A DNA stretch of 64,000 nucleotides from DATMER01 sp963844885 (GCA_963844885.1 CAWJQA010000012.1:1054001-1118000); one strand, 5' to 3'. Shown: positions 26,805 through 36,666, numbered from the stretch's first letter. Made by a program: numbers and translations. The notes: generated from the sequence alone by a model not told the origin.

Positions 26805-27908
26805 TTACGACAGACGCTGCTCCGTGGCGGCGTCGAAGAGGTGGAGCGCGTCCAGCTCCAGCTCGAGATCCATCTCCGAGCCCATCTCGGGCGCCCGGTG
26901 CGGGTCCACCTTGGCGACCAGCAGGTCGTCCCCGACCTTGCCGTGGACGATCACCTCGTGGCCCAGCGGCTCGACGAAGTCCACATGAGCGTGAACGCGG
27001 GCCGTGGCCCCCATCTCGCTGCGGGCGGCCTCGCGCACGTTCTCGGGCCGGATGCCCATCACGACCTTGAGCCCGTCGCGGCCGGTTGTTCCCTGGCTCA
27101 GGGCTTGGCGCCAGGCGTCGGGCACCGGCAGCTTGAAGCCGGACGCGGTGAGCGTGGAGCCTCCATCCGCGACCGTGGCCGGCACGAAGTTCATCGGCGG
27201 CGTGCCGATGAAGCCGGCGACGAACAGGTTGGCCGGCTTTTCGTAGACCTCCAGCGGGGTGCCGACCTGCTGCAGCTTGCCGCTCTTCATGACCGAGATG
27301 CGGTGGCCCATGGTCATGGCCTCGATCTGGTCGTGGGTGACGTAGACCGTGGTGGTCTGGAGGCGCTTCTGGAGCTTCGTGATCTCGGCCCGCATCTGGA
27401 CGCGCAGCTTGGCGTCGAGGTTCGAGAGCGGCTCGTCGAAGAGGAACACGGCCGGCTTGCGGACGATGGCGCGGCCCACGGCCACGCGCTGCCGCTGGCC
27501 GCCCGAGAGCTGCTTGGGCTTGCGGTCCATGTACTCCTTGATGCCCAGGATTTCGGCCGCCTCGTCGACCACGCGGTCCATCTCCGCGCGCGGGGTCTTG
27601 CGGATCTTCAGGCCGAACTCCAGGTTTTCGCGCACGGTCATGTGGGGATAGAGCGCGTAGCTCTGGAAGACCATGGCGATGTCCCGGTCCTTGGGCGGCA
27701 CGTCGTTGACCACCCGGCCGCCGATCGAGATGGTGCCGCCCGAGATCTCCTCGAGCCCGGCGATCATCCGCAGCGCCGTGGACTTGCCACAGCCGGACGG
27801 CCCGACCAGGACCATGAACTCCTTGTCCCGGATCTCCAGGCTCAGATCCTCGATGACGGTCACCGGACCGAACGTCTTCTTGATGTGCTCTAAGGTTACC
27901 TCGGCCAT
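26805..27908 (-). CDS. malK: maltodextrin ABC transporter ATPase (MalK/UgpC type)
   Basis: 367 residues. Walker A GPSGCGKSTALR, Q-loop, signature LSGGQRQRVAVGRA, Walker B VFLFDEPLSNLDAKLR and the switch His (VYVTHDQ) are intact, followed by the C-terminal OB/TOBE domain (MGIRPENV...HVDFVEPLGHEV). Energises MalFG. The gene overlaps the end of the amylase gene by 13 bases. Confidence 0.92.
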   Translation of the reverse strand: MAEVTLEHIKKTFGPVTVIEDLSLEIRDKEFMVLVGPSGCGKSTALRMIAGLEEISGGTISIGGRVVNDVPPKDRDIAMVFQSYALYPHMTVRENLEFGLKIRKTPRAEMDRVVDEAAEILGIKEYMDRKPKQLSGGQRQRVAVGRAIVRKPAVFLFDEPLSNLDAKLRVQMRAEITKLQKRLQTTTVYVTHDQIEAMTMGHRISVMKSGKLQQVGTPLEVYEKPANLFVAGFIGTPPMNFVPATVADGGSTLTASGFKLPVPDAWRQALSQGTTGRDGLKVVMGIRPENVREAARSEMGATARVHAHVDFVEPLGHEVIVHGKVGDDLLVAKVDPHRAPEMGSEMDLELELDALHLFDAATEQRLS

Positions 27909-29548
27909 GGATCAGCTCTCCCTAGAGCTTGATAGCGGTTTTCCGCATTCGCGGCACCACCCTGCGGGGTGGGAGCGGCGGAACCGGCGCGGTCCACGCC
28001 GACGATCCGGGCATCATGCGGCTCGACCACAACCTCGATCCGTTCCCCTGAATTCCCGGTCCGCGCAACGTCCTCGTCCTTCCAGAGATCCCGCACCGGA
28101 CCGGCGCCCCACTCGGCCGGGGCGTCGAACGCGGCCGTGGCCGGCTGCGCGCCGCGGTTGACGGCCACCACCACGGCGTCGCCGTCCGCCTCGTCCCGGC
28201 GCAGGAAAACCAGGAGGTCGCCCTCGCTGGAGACGCCGGTGTGGGGGGCGCGCGACAGCGCCGGATGGGCGCGGCGGATGGCGATCAGGCGGCGGTAGTC
28301 GTCCCGCAGCGCCTCGTCCCGCGGCAGGCCGGCGCCGGGCTGGATCGCGCGGTCGCCCCACGGCATGTCGCCGCGGTTGTCCGGCCAGTCGCCGCCGGGC
28401 CGGCCCACCTCTTCGCCGTAGTAGATCATCGGCATGCCCTGCACCGTCATCTCGAGGAGCGCGGCCAGCCGGAACAGCTCGCGGTCGCCCTCCAGGATCG
28501 ACAGCGCGCCCTGGACGTCATGCGATGAAAGGTACTGCGACAGGAGATATCCCGGCCGCACCTTCTCGCGCGACTCGAGATAGCGGTCAAAAGCCACGGT
28601 CCGGCCGCGGCCCTGGAGCCAGCCCAGGACGCTGCCCTGGAACGAGAAGTCGAAGCCGGCGTCCATCTCGTCGCCGGCGAACCAGGGGTCGAGCGACGTG
28701 GCGTCGCCGCCCCAGACCTCGCCGACCAGGAAGAAGTCCTTCGCGATCTGCTCGCGCGTGCGGCGGCGGTGCTCCTGCCAGAACGGGTGGCCGACGTGCT
28801 TGACCGTGTCGAGGCGGAAGCCGTCCAGGCCGGCCCGCCTGGCGCGCTCGATCTGCGGCTTCATCACGAAGTCCGCCACCTCGGGCAGCTCGGTCTTGAA
28901 GTCCGGCAGGCCGGCGACGCAGAGCGTCAGGTCGTCCGTGCCGCACGAGCCGCCGACCCGCAGCCAGCCCGACGTGCGGGTGTCGGTGACGTATTTCGAA
29001 TCGTAGCCGGCGTGGTTGTAGACCACGTCGAGCAGCACCTTCATGCCGCGGGCGTGCGCGTCGTCCACCAGCGCCTTGAGCTCCGCCTCGGTGCCGAAGC
29101 GGGGGTCGACCTTCGAGAAATCGTCGGCCCAGTAGCCGTGGTAGCCCCAGTCGGGGAAGCCGGCGCCGGTCACGAAGCCGTCGATCTGGTCGACGACCGG
29201 CGTGATCCAGATGGCCGTGGCGCCGAGCGCGGCGATCTCGTCGAGCTGCTGGCGCAGGCCGGCCAGGTCGCCGCCGTGAAAGGTCCCCTTCTGCCGGATG
29301 TTGACCTGCCGGTTGTTGCGGAGGTCGCCGTCGGCGAAGCGGTCGAGGATGACGAAGTAGAGGACGGCGTCGGCCCAGCTCGCCTGCGGGGCGACCGTGA
29401 CGATCTCGGCCGGTTTTGGAGCGGCGGGAGCGGCGGGAGCGGCAGGCGCGGCGGAGGGACTGGCGGTTGTGCCGCAGGAGGCGAGCACGAGAGTGAGGAG
29501 GGACACCGAGAGGCACCCTCCGGCAGACCGGGACAACCGGTACGGCAT
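27896..29548 (-). CDS. alpha-amylase (GH13) lipoprotein
   Basis: 550 residues. The signal ends in a lipobox (LVLASC) and an Ala/Pro linker, so the enzyme is lipid-anchored in the periplasm or on the surface. GH13 regions: I DVVYNH, II GFRLDTVKH (nucleophile Asp), III GEVWGG (acid Glu), IV LSSHD. A C-terminal beta domain carries VVVAVNRGAQPA. It cuts alpha-1,4-glucans into dextrins taken up by MalEFGK. First gene of the locus. Confidence 0.92.
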   Translation of the reverse strand: MPYRLSRSAGGCLSVSLLTLVLASCGTTASPSAAPAAPAAPAAPKPAEIVTVAPQASWADAVLYFVILDRFADGDLRNNRQVNIRQKGTFHGGDLAGLRQQLDEIAALGATAIWITPVVDQIDGFVTGAGFPDWGYHGYWADDFSKVDPRFGTEAELKALVDDAHARGMKVLLDVVYNHAGYDSKYVTDTRTSGWLRVGGSCGTDDLTLCVAGLPDFKTELPEVADFVMKPQIERARRAGLDGFRLDTVKHVGHPFWQEHRRRTREQIAKDFFLVGEVWGGDATSLDPWFAGDEMDAGFDFSFQGSVLGWLQGRGRTVAFDRYLESREKVRPGYLLSQYLSSHDVQGALSILEGDRELFRLAALLEMTVQGMPMIYYGEEVGRPGGDWPDNRGDMPWGDRAIQPGAGLPRDEALRDDYRRLIAIRRAHPALSRAPHTGVSSEGDLLVFLRRDEADGDAVVVAVNRGAQPATAAFDAPAEWGAGPVRDLWKDEDVARTGNSGERIEVVVEPHDARIVGVDRAGSAAPTPQGGAANAENRYQALGRADPWPR

Positions 29549-29566
29549 TGAACCTCCTCCACCCCA

Positions 29567-29591
29567 GGGAGACGCGGATGGTCCGTCTCCC
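29567..29591 (-). promoter_or_regulatory. leader hairpin upstream of the amylase gene
   Basis: GGGAGACG (29567-29574) pairs with CGTCTCCC (29584-29591), loop of 9. It would form in the 5' leader of the maltodextrin transcript, close to the amylase ribosome site. Role unknown. Confidence 0.35.
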
Positions 29592-29631
29592 CCTACCAGG
29601 ATGTGCGATTCTAGGAATGTTAGGACCTAGG

Positions 29632-29664
29632 TGTCAAATCCGGCGACCGGCTGTCGTATAGAAT
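29632..29664 (+). promoter_or_regulatory. possible promoter of the 29685 gene
   Basis: TGTCAA at 29632-29637 and TATAGAAT at 29657-29664, about 20 bases before the start. The same extended -10 sequence stands before hslV. Confidence 0.4.
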
Positions 29665-29684
29665 AGTCCTCACACGGGAGGTAG

Positions 29685-31127
29685 ATGTGGATGGCAAGCC
29701 GCCGGGCCGGAGAGGTTCCACAATCCTGGATCTTGGCCGCCACGCTGATCGTCCTGATGCTGCTCGTCCTCAACGTCGAGGTCGAATTGGCACGGGAATC
29801 GGATCAGGCGGGGGCCGGCGGCCCTACTCCCGTCTCGGTGAACCGGACGGACGAGCTGAGGCTCCGGGGCTGGGCGACCCGAAGCAGGGTTTCTCCTTCA
29901 GGCTCGGTGCGCGTCTATCTCACCATCGAGAACCGCTCGAATGAGCGGATCGATGACATCCGCCTGTCTCTGGAGGGGGAGAGCTTCGCGGCCTCCGGCC
30001 CCATTCCTCTCGGAGGGTTGGAATCAGGCCGCGCGCTCACCCGGCCGACCGATCTGCAAGCCTCGAATGAGACCGGTTCCGGCATCATCACCTCCCTGGT
30101 GGTCTGGAAGAGCGGCACGACCCAGGCCAGCAGCACACTGTCTATCGGCCCTGTCGAAGTGCGACCCGGAAAAAGCTTGTACTTGCTGCTCGGCAGCTCC
30201 GTCCTCGCCTTCTTCAAAGATCTAGCCCTTCCCATCGTGCTCGTTCTGGTGGCTTATGCCATCCAATACTTGCAGCAGGAAAAGACCGGCCACCAAGAGA
30301 CCTTCCAAGCGATGCTCCCTCGTGCCCACGAGAACATCGTGCGCTTCCTCCTCCCCATCACGGCATCCGCGGGCCGCTTTCTCCGCTACCTGCCCGAGGC
30401 CAAGGTTCCGCGGCCGGAGAACGAGCAGAAAAAAGAGGAGCTGGCGCTCCAGCAGGCCTTCTTCCATCTGTTTTTCATAGCAAAAGGAATGCGCAATCTC
30501 TCCCAAAAAGGAGGCGGGATCTTCTTCACCAACATCCCGGGTGAGGCTGCTGTCTCGCTGTGCTGGAAAGAGCTCTCGGCCAGGATGGAAAAGGAGCTCG
30601 GAGCCCGGGAGATATCCGAGATCCTTGACGAATGGGGCAGGGCCGAGAGTTTCACGTCCCTACAGAAGAGGTTCAAGACGGTAACCGACCCGACCCGGAC
30701 CTGCTTCACGGAGACGGAGAAGAAGTTCAAGATCTGGATCAGGGCAGAGCTCGACTACGAGAGCCGGCTGCTCCGAGTCTTCAAGGACGTCATGCAGTAT
30801 GAAATCGACAAGATCTATGGCGCGTGGTATAGAGACGAGCCTGCCTTTGCGGAAGACAGCAGGACGGAGCTGGAGAAGCTTCTTGAGGCATCCACACAGT
30901 CGGAAGCTCTACAGAAAGCTCTAAGAGAATTCAGGGAAAGCCTGCCCGTCCGGAAGCGGGAACGGGTCAGAGCGTATCGATCGGTCGGGCCATCGGGAAA
31001 ACCTCCAGGAGAAGCTAACCAGAATTCAGGAAGGGAGTCAACTCGACTCTCCCAGGGAGAGCCATCCGACTCTTCCAACAGCCCGGCAGGGCCTCCCATT
31101 CCCCCGCCCCCGGCATCCCGACCCTGA
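29685..31127 (+). CDS. membrane protein with periplasmic beta domain and cytoplasmic helical domain, unknown
   Basis: 480 residues; GGGAGG lies before the start. One span near residues 17-34, a periplasmic part with an Ig-like pattern (SVRVYLTIENRSNERIDDI... LSLEGESF), a second span near 170-192 (LLGSSVLAFFKDLALPIVLVLVAYAIQ), then about 230 cytoplasmic residues rich in charged helices and a Pro/Ser tail (PPIPPPPASRP). The middle of the cytoplasmic part (FHLFFIAKGMRNLSQKGGGIFFT) is not a domain I know. Divergent from the maltodextrin operon. Confidence 0.6.
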   Translation: MWMASRRAGEVPQSWILAATLIVLMLLVLNVEVELARESDQAGAGGPTPVSVNRTDELRLRGWATRSRVSPSGSVRVYLTIENRSNERIDDIRLSLEGESFAASGPIPLGGLESGRALTRPTDLQASNETGSGIITSLVVWKSGTTQASSTLSIGPVEVRPGKSLYLLLGSSVLAFFKDLALPIVLVLVAYAIQYLQQEKTGHQETFQAMLPRAHENIVRFLLPITASAGRFLRYLPEAKVPRPENEQKKEELALQQAFFHLFFIAKGMRNLSQKGGGIFFTNIPGEAAVSLCWKELSARMEKELGAREISEILDEWGRAESFTSLQKRFKTVTDPTRTCFTETEKKFKIWIRAELDYESRLLRVFKDVMQYEIDKIYGAWYRDEPAFAEDSRTELEKLLEASTQSEALQKALREFRESLPVRKRERVRAYRSVGPSGKPPGEANQNSGRESTRLSQGEPSDSSNSPAGPPIPPPPASRP

Positions 31128-31164
31128 CGAGGTGGCACGGAACGTGTTAGACAATAGGGTGACG

Positions 31165-31194
31165 CCTCCGGGCATGTCTCCGGAGGGAGGAGGA
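31165..31194 (+). promoter_or_regulatory. hairpin overlapping the ribosome site of the first GAPDH gene
   Basis: CCTCCGG (31165-31171) pairs with CCGGAGG (31180-31186). The 3' arm covers one GGAGG, while a second GGAGGAGG (31187-31194) directly after it stays free before the ATG at 31201. Confidence 0.35.
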
Positions 31195-31200
31195 CCAGGG

Positions 31201-32220
31201 ATGGGCGGCATCGGTTTGATGGGACTGGGGAGGATCGGCAGGAACATCTTCCGCATCCTCTACAAGAGCGAGGACTTGCGGATCGAGGCGGTCAGCGACG
31301 TCGCGGACCACGCCGGATTGGCATACCTTCTGAAGTTCGACACCATCCTCGGCCGGTTTCCGGACGAGGTGAGCGCCCGCGACGGCAACCTCTACGTAGC
31401 CGGCCGGCAGGTGAAGATGCTCTCGGGCGAGAAGCCGGGCGACGTCAACTGGGGTGACCTCGGGGTCGACACCGTGGTCGAGGCCACCGCGAAGTACCGC
31501 ACCCGGGCCGAGCTCGAACGCCACTTCGAGGCCGGGGCGAAGCGGGTCATCCTCTGTACACCGCCCACCGACCCGCCGGACATCACGGTGGTCATGGGCG
31601 TCAACGAGGACCAGCTCCGGCCCGAGCACCGGATCGTCTCGAACGCCTCTTGCACCGCGCACGCGGCGGCGCCCGTCCTCAAGATCCTGGACGAGGCCTT
31701 CGGCATCCAACGCGCGTTCCTGACCGCGGTCCACGCCTACACCAACGAGCAGCGCCTCGCGGACGTGCCGGCCGAGGACCCGCGCCGGGGCCGCGCCGCC
31801 GCCGAGAACATCATTCCGCAGGAGACCCAGGCGGCGGAGGTCATCACCGGCCTGCTGCCGCGGCTCGCGGGCAAGCTCACGGCGCACGCCATGAACGTGC
31901 CGGTCGCCAACGGCTCGGTCGTCGACCTGGTCTGCTGGCACGAGCGGCCGGTGACCGTCGAGGCCATCAACGAGGTCGTGCGCACCGCCGCCTCCACCGC
32001 GCGATGGAAAGACATCCTGGAATATGTGACGGACCCGATCGTGTCGTCGGACGTCCTGCTCACCCCCTACTCCGGCAGCTACGACAGCCTGGCGACAATG
32101 GTTCTGGGTAAAAACGTTTCAAAGACCCTCACCTGGTTCGACAACGGCTGGGGTTACGCTCACCGGGTCGTGGATCTGATCCGGTGCTTCCGGCAGTTCG
32201 AGAAGGAGGCCGCGCAATGA
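31201..32220 (+). CDS. glyceraldehyde-3-phosphate dehydrogenase-like protein, divergent copy
   Basis: 339 residues from ATG 31201, chosen because GGAGGAGG precedes it and MGGIGLMGLGRIGRNIFRIL aligns with the family N-terminus. The catalytic Cys is kept in SNASCTAHAAAP, but the usual TTNC after it is TAHA. The base His (TAVHAYTNE) and a near-normal C-terminus (WFDNGWGYAHR) remain. It may use a different substrate or cofactor, or be a regulatory copy. It overlaps the next GAPDH gene by 4 bases. Confidence 0.8.
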   Translation: MGGIGLMGLGRIGRNIFRILYKSEDLRIEAVSDVADHAGLAYLLKFDTILGRFPDEVSARDGNLYVAGRQVKMLSGEKPGDVNWGDLGVDTVVEATAKYRTRAELERHFEAGAKRVILCTPPTDPPDITVVMGVNEDQLRPEHRIVSNASCTAHAAAPVLKILDEAFGIQRAFLTAVHAYTNEQRLADVPAEDPRRGRAAAENIIPQETQAAEVITGLLPRLAGKLTAHAMNVPVANGSVVDLVCWHERPVTVEAINEVVRTAASTARWKDILEYVTDPIVSSDVLLTPYSGSYDSLATMVLGKNVSKTLTWFDNGWGYAHRVVDLIRCFRQFEKEAAQ

Positions 32221-33242
32221 CTTCCAATCAGACCAGGATCGGCATCAACGGCTTCGGCCGCATCGGCCGCAGCGTCTTCCGCATCCTTTCCGAGCGCGCC
32301 GACGTGGAGGTCGTGGCGATCAACGATCTCTACGAGAACGATCAGCTCGCCTATCTTCTCAAGTACGACACCCTGATGCGCGTCTTCCCGAAGACGGTCA
32401 CCGCCGACGCCGACTCCATGACCGTGGACGGCAAGCGCATCGAAATGACCGCCGAGCGCGATCCCGCGGCGATCCCGTGGGGAAGATTCGGAGTGGACAT
32501 CGTGATCGAATCGACCGGCGTCCACACCCGGCGCGAGGCGCTCGCCAAGCACCTCGTGGGCGGCGCGAAGAAGGTCATCCTGACCGTGCCAGCCAAGGAC
32601 GAGATCGACGCCACGATCGTGATGGGTGTCAACGACGGCGCGCTCAAACCCGAGCACAAGCTGGTCTCGAACGCCTCCTGCACCACGAACTGCCTGGCGC
32701 CGGTCGCGAAAGTCCTCCACGAACGCTTCGGCATCGAGGAAGGATTCATCACGACCGTCCACGCGTACACGAACGATCAGCGCCTGGCCGACGTGCCGCA
32801 CAAGGATCTGCGGCGCAGCCGCGCGGCGGCGCAGAACATCATTCCGACCACCACCGGCGCGGCGCGCGCCGTGGGCAAGGTGCTGCCCGACCTCAAGGGC
32901 AAGCTCGACGGCCTTGCCATGCGCGTACCGGTGCCGGACGGCTCGATCGTCGATCTCGTGGCGCGGACGCGGGAGAAGCCGTCAGCCGCGGAGGTCAACG
33001 CCGCCGTGCGCGACGCGGCTGTGGGGCCGCTCGCCAGGATCATCGAATACAGCGAGGTGCCGCTGGTCTCCTCGGACATCATCGGCAATCCGCATTCGTC
33101 GATCTTCGACGCCCTCTCGACCAAGGCGGCCGGCGACGGCTACATCAAGGTTATCGCCTGGTACGACAACGAGTGGGGCTACTCGAACCGGGTGGTCGAT
33201 CTGATCGACCTGCTCGTGGCGGTAGGGGGGATGGAAGGCTAG
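32217..33242 (+). CDS. gap: glyceraldehyde-3-phosphate dehydrogenase, type I
   Basis: 341 residues, ATGA overlap with the first copy. Canonical motifs: IGINGFGRIGRSVFRI for NAD binding, SNASCTTNCLAP with the catalytic Cys, TTVHAYTND with the His, and WYDNEWGYSNR. The glycolytic enzyme of the pair. pfk starts 2 bases after it. Confidence 0.95.
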   Translation: MTSNQTRIGINGFGRIGRSVFRILSERADVEVVAINDLYENDQLAYLLKYDTLMRVFPKTVTADADSMTVDGKRIEMTAERDPAAIPWGRFGVDIVIESTGVHTRREALAKHLVGGAKKVILTVPAKDEIDATIVMGVNDGALKPEHKLVSNASCTTNCLAPVAKVLHERFGIEEGFITTVHAYTNDQRLADVPHKDLRRSRAAAQNIIPTTTGAARAVGKVLPDLKGKLDGLAMRVPVPDGSIVDLVARTREKPSAAEVNAAVRDAAVGPLARIIEYSEVPLVSSDIIGNPHSSIFDALSTKAAGDGYIKVIAWYDNEWGYSNRVVDLIDLLVAVGGMEG

Positions 33243-33244
33243 CG

Positions 33245-34408
33245 ATGGCGAAACGGGTCGGCATCCTGACCGGCGGCGGCGACGTCCCCGGCCTCAACGC
33301 GGCGATCAAGACGTTCGTCTGGCGCATGCGCGAGGCCGGGCACGAGGTCGTTGGGCTGCGCCGCGGCTGGGCCTCGCTGCTCAACATCCTCCCCTTCCAC
33401 GACGCCGGCAACGAAAAGTGGCTGTTGCCGCTGACGCGGGCGAACACCCGCATCATCGACCGCACCGGCGGCACGGTTCTGCACACCTCGCGGATCAACC
33501 CGGCGATCACGAAGCCGGAAGGCGTCCCCGAGCACCTCCGCGGCTCGGCGCCGCCGCCGGGTGCGGACGGCAGGGTGGACCTCACCGCCGCCACCCTGGA
33601 AACGCTGGAGTTTTTGCGCCTCGACGCCCTGGTGGCGATCGGCGGCGACGGCACGCTGTCGTTCGCGCGCCGGCTCCATCTGGAGGGTGTGAAGATCATC
33701 GGTCTGCCGAAGACGATGGACAACGACGTCTTCGGCACGGACTACTGCATCGGCTTTTCAACGGCGGTGACGCGCTCGGTCAACTTCATCAACGACCTGC
33801 GGACCGTAGCCGGCTCGCACGAGCGCTACCTGGTGGTGGAGCTGTTCGGCCGCAACTCGGGAGAGACCTGCCTGCTCGCCTCCTACCTGGCCGGAACCGA
33901 CCGGGCACTGATCGCGGAGGTGCCCTTCGACAGCCGGGCCGTGGTGGAGATGATGGCCGAGGACAAGCGCACAAACCCCAGCAACTACGCGGTGGCCGCG
34001 ATCTCCGAGGGCGCCTATCCGAAAGGCGGCCAGCCGTTCGAATCCGGAGAGGCGGACGCCGTCGGCAACCGAGAGCTCGGAGGCGTCGGCCGCTATCTGC
34101 GGGAAGAGCTGCAGAAGACCACCGGCGACCGGGTGATCTATCAGCGCCTCGGCTACCTGATGCGCTCGGGCCCGCCGGACTCGCTGGACCGCCTCGTGGC
34201 GAGCAACTTCGCGAACCTGGCCGCGGACCTGATCCTGGCCGGCAAGTCCGGCCACCTGGTCGCCGTCCACGGCGGCCGTTACGCCACCGAACCCATCGAA
34301 ACCGTCGGAGAAGGCACCCGGCGGGTGGACGTCGAGCGGTTTTACGACTCGGAGCAGTACCGCGCGAACATCGTCGGGGTTATGGGGTTGCCGATGTTTT
34401 TGAGCTGA
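33245..34408 (+). CDS. pfkA: 6-phosphofructokinase, mixed-substrate subfamily
   Basis: 387 residues. ILTGGGDVPGLNAAIK opens the protein. AIGGDGTLSFA has Gly where PPi-dependent enzymes have a second Asp, and LPKTMDNDVFGTDYCIGF has Lys where classical ATP enzymes have Gly. The Gly/Lys pair is found in mixed-substrate (group III) enzymes, which are predicted to use ATP. VVELFGRNSGETCLLASYLAG is the substrate-binding block. Third gene of the gap-gap-pfk run. Confidence 0.9.
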   Translation: MAKRVGILTGGGDVPGLNAAIKTFVWRMREAGHEVVGLRRGWASLLNILPFHDAGNEKWLLPLTRANTRIIDRTGGTVLHTSRINPAITKPEGVPEHLRGSAPPPGADGRVDLTAATLETLEFLRLDALVAIGGDGTLSFARRLHLEGVKIIGLPKTMDNDVFGTDYCIGFSTAVTRSVNFINDLRTVAGSHERYLVVELFGRNSGETCLLASYLAGTDRALIAEVPFDSRAVVEMMAEDKRTNPSNYAVAAISEGAYPKGGQPFESGEADAVGNRELGGVGRYLREELQKTTGDRVIYQRLGYLMRSGPPDSLDRLVASNFANLAADLILAGKSGHLVAVHGGRYATEPIETVGEGTRRVDVERFYDSEQYRANIVGVMGLPMFLS

Positions 34409-34668
34409 GTTGCGTCCGCAGGTCGGGTCGCTGCTTGGATCTTTCGCCACTCGCTGACAAGATACTCGGCATCCCATCGGAGCTCCCGATAGACACCGTC
34501 AAGAAACTCAACGAGCTCCAGCATGGCCTCCCTGCACTCCGCGCAGGCCATAAAGTGCATCTGGATGGCGTCCTCTTCGGTTTCCACGAGGTGTCCCCGG
34601 TGATAGGTTTGAAGGTTCTCGGCCGCCGGATGCCCGGCTTTGTCGCCACTCTCTTTCTTCATCCTCAT
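34342..34668 (-). CDS. small zinc-finger (zf-HC2-like) protein
   Basis: 108 residues. HFMACAECREAMLEL is the HxxxCxxC zinc motif of anti-sigma-type proteins, after HPAAENLQTYHRG. No membrane span is visible, so it would be a soluble anti-sigma-like or regulatory protein. Its 3' end overlaps pfk by 67 bases in convergent orientation, which makes the C-terminus less certain. Confidence 0.55.
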   Translation of the reverse strand: MRMKKESGDKAGHPAAENLQTYHRGHLVETEEDAIQMHFMACAECREAMLELVEFLDGVYRELRWDAEYLVSEWRKIQAATRPADATQLKNIGNPITPTMFARYCSES

Positions 34669-34733
34669 ACTTGTATAGACACGGATCGCAGGATTTTGTT
34701 TAGCCGGGAAGGCGTCTAGGTACCTAATCTTCC

Positions 34734-36666
34734 TTAGCCCAAACTCTCCACAGTGATGTGCATCTCTCGCAGGAAACGCGATTCTGTCTGGACTCTTTCA
34801 TCCCCCCAAGGCATGATGCGATTTCGAGGTCGAGCAAGGTGAAGGCGCCGTGAGGCGCGTGTCACAGCCACATAGGCATTTCGCCGTTCTTCTTCAAGGC
34901 TGTCCTTCGACTTGCTGCTGCGAAAATCGGGAAAACTACCCTCATTCATCCCGACAAGGATTACGGCCCGGTACTCCAATCCCTTGGCCGCATGGACGGT
35001 GAGGACATGAACGCCGGATCCCTCCACAGAAGACCGACTACTGAGAGAAAGTTCTCCAAGGAACGACTGAAGAGTCCATTCCGGCTTTTCAATGCGCTGC
35101 CGGTATGTTTTCCATCGTTCTTGGAAATTTCTCAGGTCTGAAACCACCAGCGCCTTATCCCCCTCTTCAGTCATCGTCTCTGATACGACTTTCCCATAGC
35201 TGACAATCCCTTCCACGATCGCTTCCAGCCCCGGCGCCTTCAAAGCGGTTTCCCTCAGTACATCCATAAGGTCAGCAATATACGAAGCGGAGCGTTGCCC
35301 GATCGACAAGAACAGATCCGCCAAGTCGCTGCCCAAGAACTCTTCCGCAGCACCATTATCGATGCCGACAGCGGCGAGCAGGTTCCGTCTGCTGAGTAGG
35401 TCTCGAACGTTCAGGAGCACGCGCAGAGAGTAGTAGACAGTCTTGAAAAAAGGCGACTCGAAAAGCTCATGCTCTGTAGTGCCAAACCGAAATGGAATTC
35501 CACGCCGCTCAAATTCCTCGACAGTGGCACCTAAGAGGTAGCGATTACGGCCTAATATGCAAATCTCTTGAGGCTCAAGGCGGCTTTCTTCTGTTGGATG
35601 CAGCCATTCGCGAGCAAGCCCTCGCTCTAGAAGCTCTAGCACCAAACCAACCGTGCCCTTCGCCTCGCGTGACTCATCCGGGTACGAGGCCGCCGTCACC
35701 ATTCCTTCCGCATTGCACTCGGAGCGCATGAACGCTTCCGGTGCAAGCCGATCAGAATTATTTCGTATCAATGCGTTGGCAGCCTCTACGATAGCTGAAG
35801 CACAGCGGAAATTTAGGGACAGACGATGTTCGACAGCGCAAAAATCGCTCACGAACTGCCTGAGAAACTGATCGCTTGCGCCCGCAAAGCGGTATATATA
35901 TTGATCGGCATCTGCTACCAGCATAACGTTGCGATGCTCCGAACCACACAATGCCTTGAGGACTTCGTACTGAGCGCGACTGGTATCCTGGGCCTCGTCC
36001 ACAAGTATGTACCGGTACATTCTCCTATAGTGCCGAGCAACGCGTGGCGCCTCAGTAAACAAGCGGTAGGTCAACCCCAAAAGATCGTCAAAGTCTACGG
36101 CGTTGTAAATGCGCAACGTGCGATCATATGCGGCATAAGCGACATCGAGATTGGCGATTCCCTCGTCCTCGGACTCAGAACCCACAGCCGAGGGCGGCGT
36201 AAGATCTCGCTTGAATCGGCCGATTCTTTGCAGTAGGTAGCGTAGCGACTTTAAATCCTCGTCACCGCGACCGACGAATATACCTTCATCCGTGAGGCCG
36301 CGCGCGAGCGCCTCGATGCGATCGTCTTCATTTTCATAGATAGTAATGTCACCCGCGATGCCGATGTGCTCTCCATAGTGCTGGAGCACATCGAGACAAA
36401 AAGAGTGAAACGTTGCTGTGGTAACTCTGCGCCATTCCCCACCAGCATCGGCTTCGATGCGAGCGCGCATACTTTCGGCAGCCTTCGTCGTAAAGGTTAG
36501 AGCAAGAATGCGAAAGCCTTCTCCCCTCGATTCATGCAGCAGACGAACTATCCGCTGCGTGAGAACCTGCGTCTTGCCTGAACCTGGAGGAGCAGTAACA
36601 AAATAAACTGCCCTCCGAGAGCCTTATCACGGTGGATTGTTCGGCGGTCGGCAAAAAGCGAGTCAT
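34734..36666 (-). CDS. gajB: UvrD-like helicase, GajB of a Gabija-like system, one frame break
   Basis: About 644 residues. From ATG 36666 (MTRFLPTAEQSTVIRL) a break near 36618 leads to VTAPPGSGKTQVLTQRIVRLL (Walker A), LALTFTTKAAESM (Ia), YILVDEAQDTSRAQ (II), DADQYIYRFAGA (III), VLTVHAAKGLEYRAVI (V) and YVAVTRASRRL (VI), the full SF1A set. The neighbouring upstream gene encodes an OLD-type ATPase-TOPRIM nuclease, the standard Gabija partner. Lower GC than the surrounding housekeeping genes. Confidence 0.75.
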
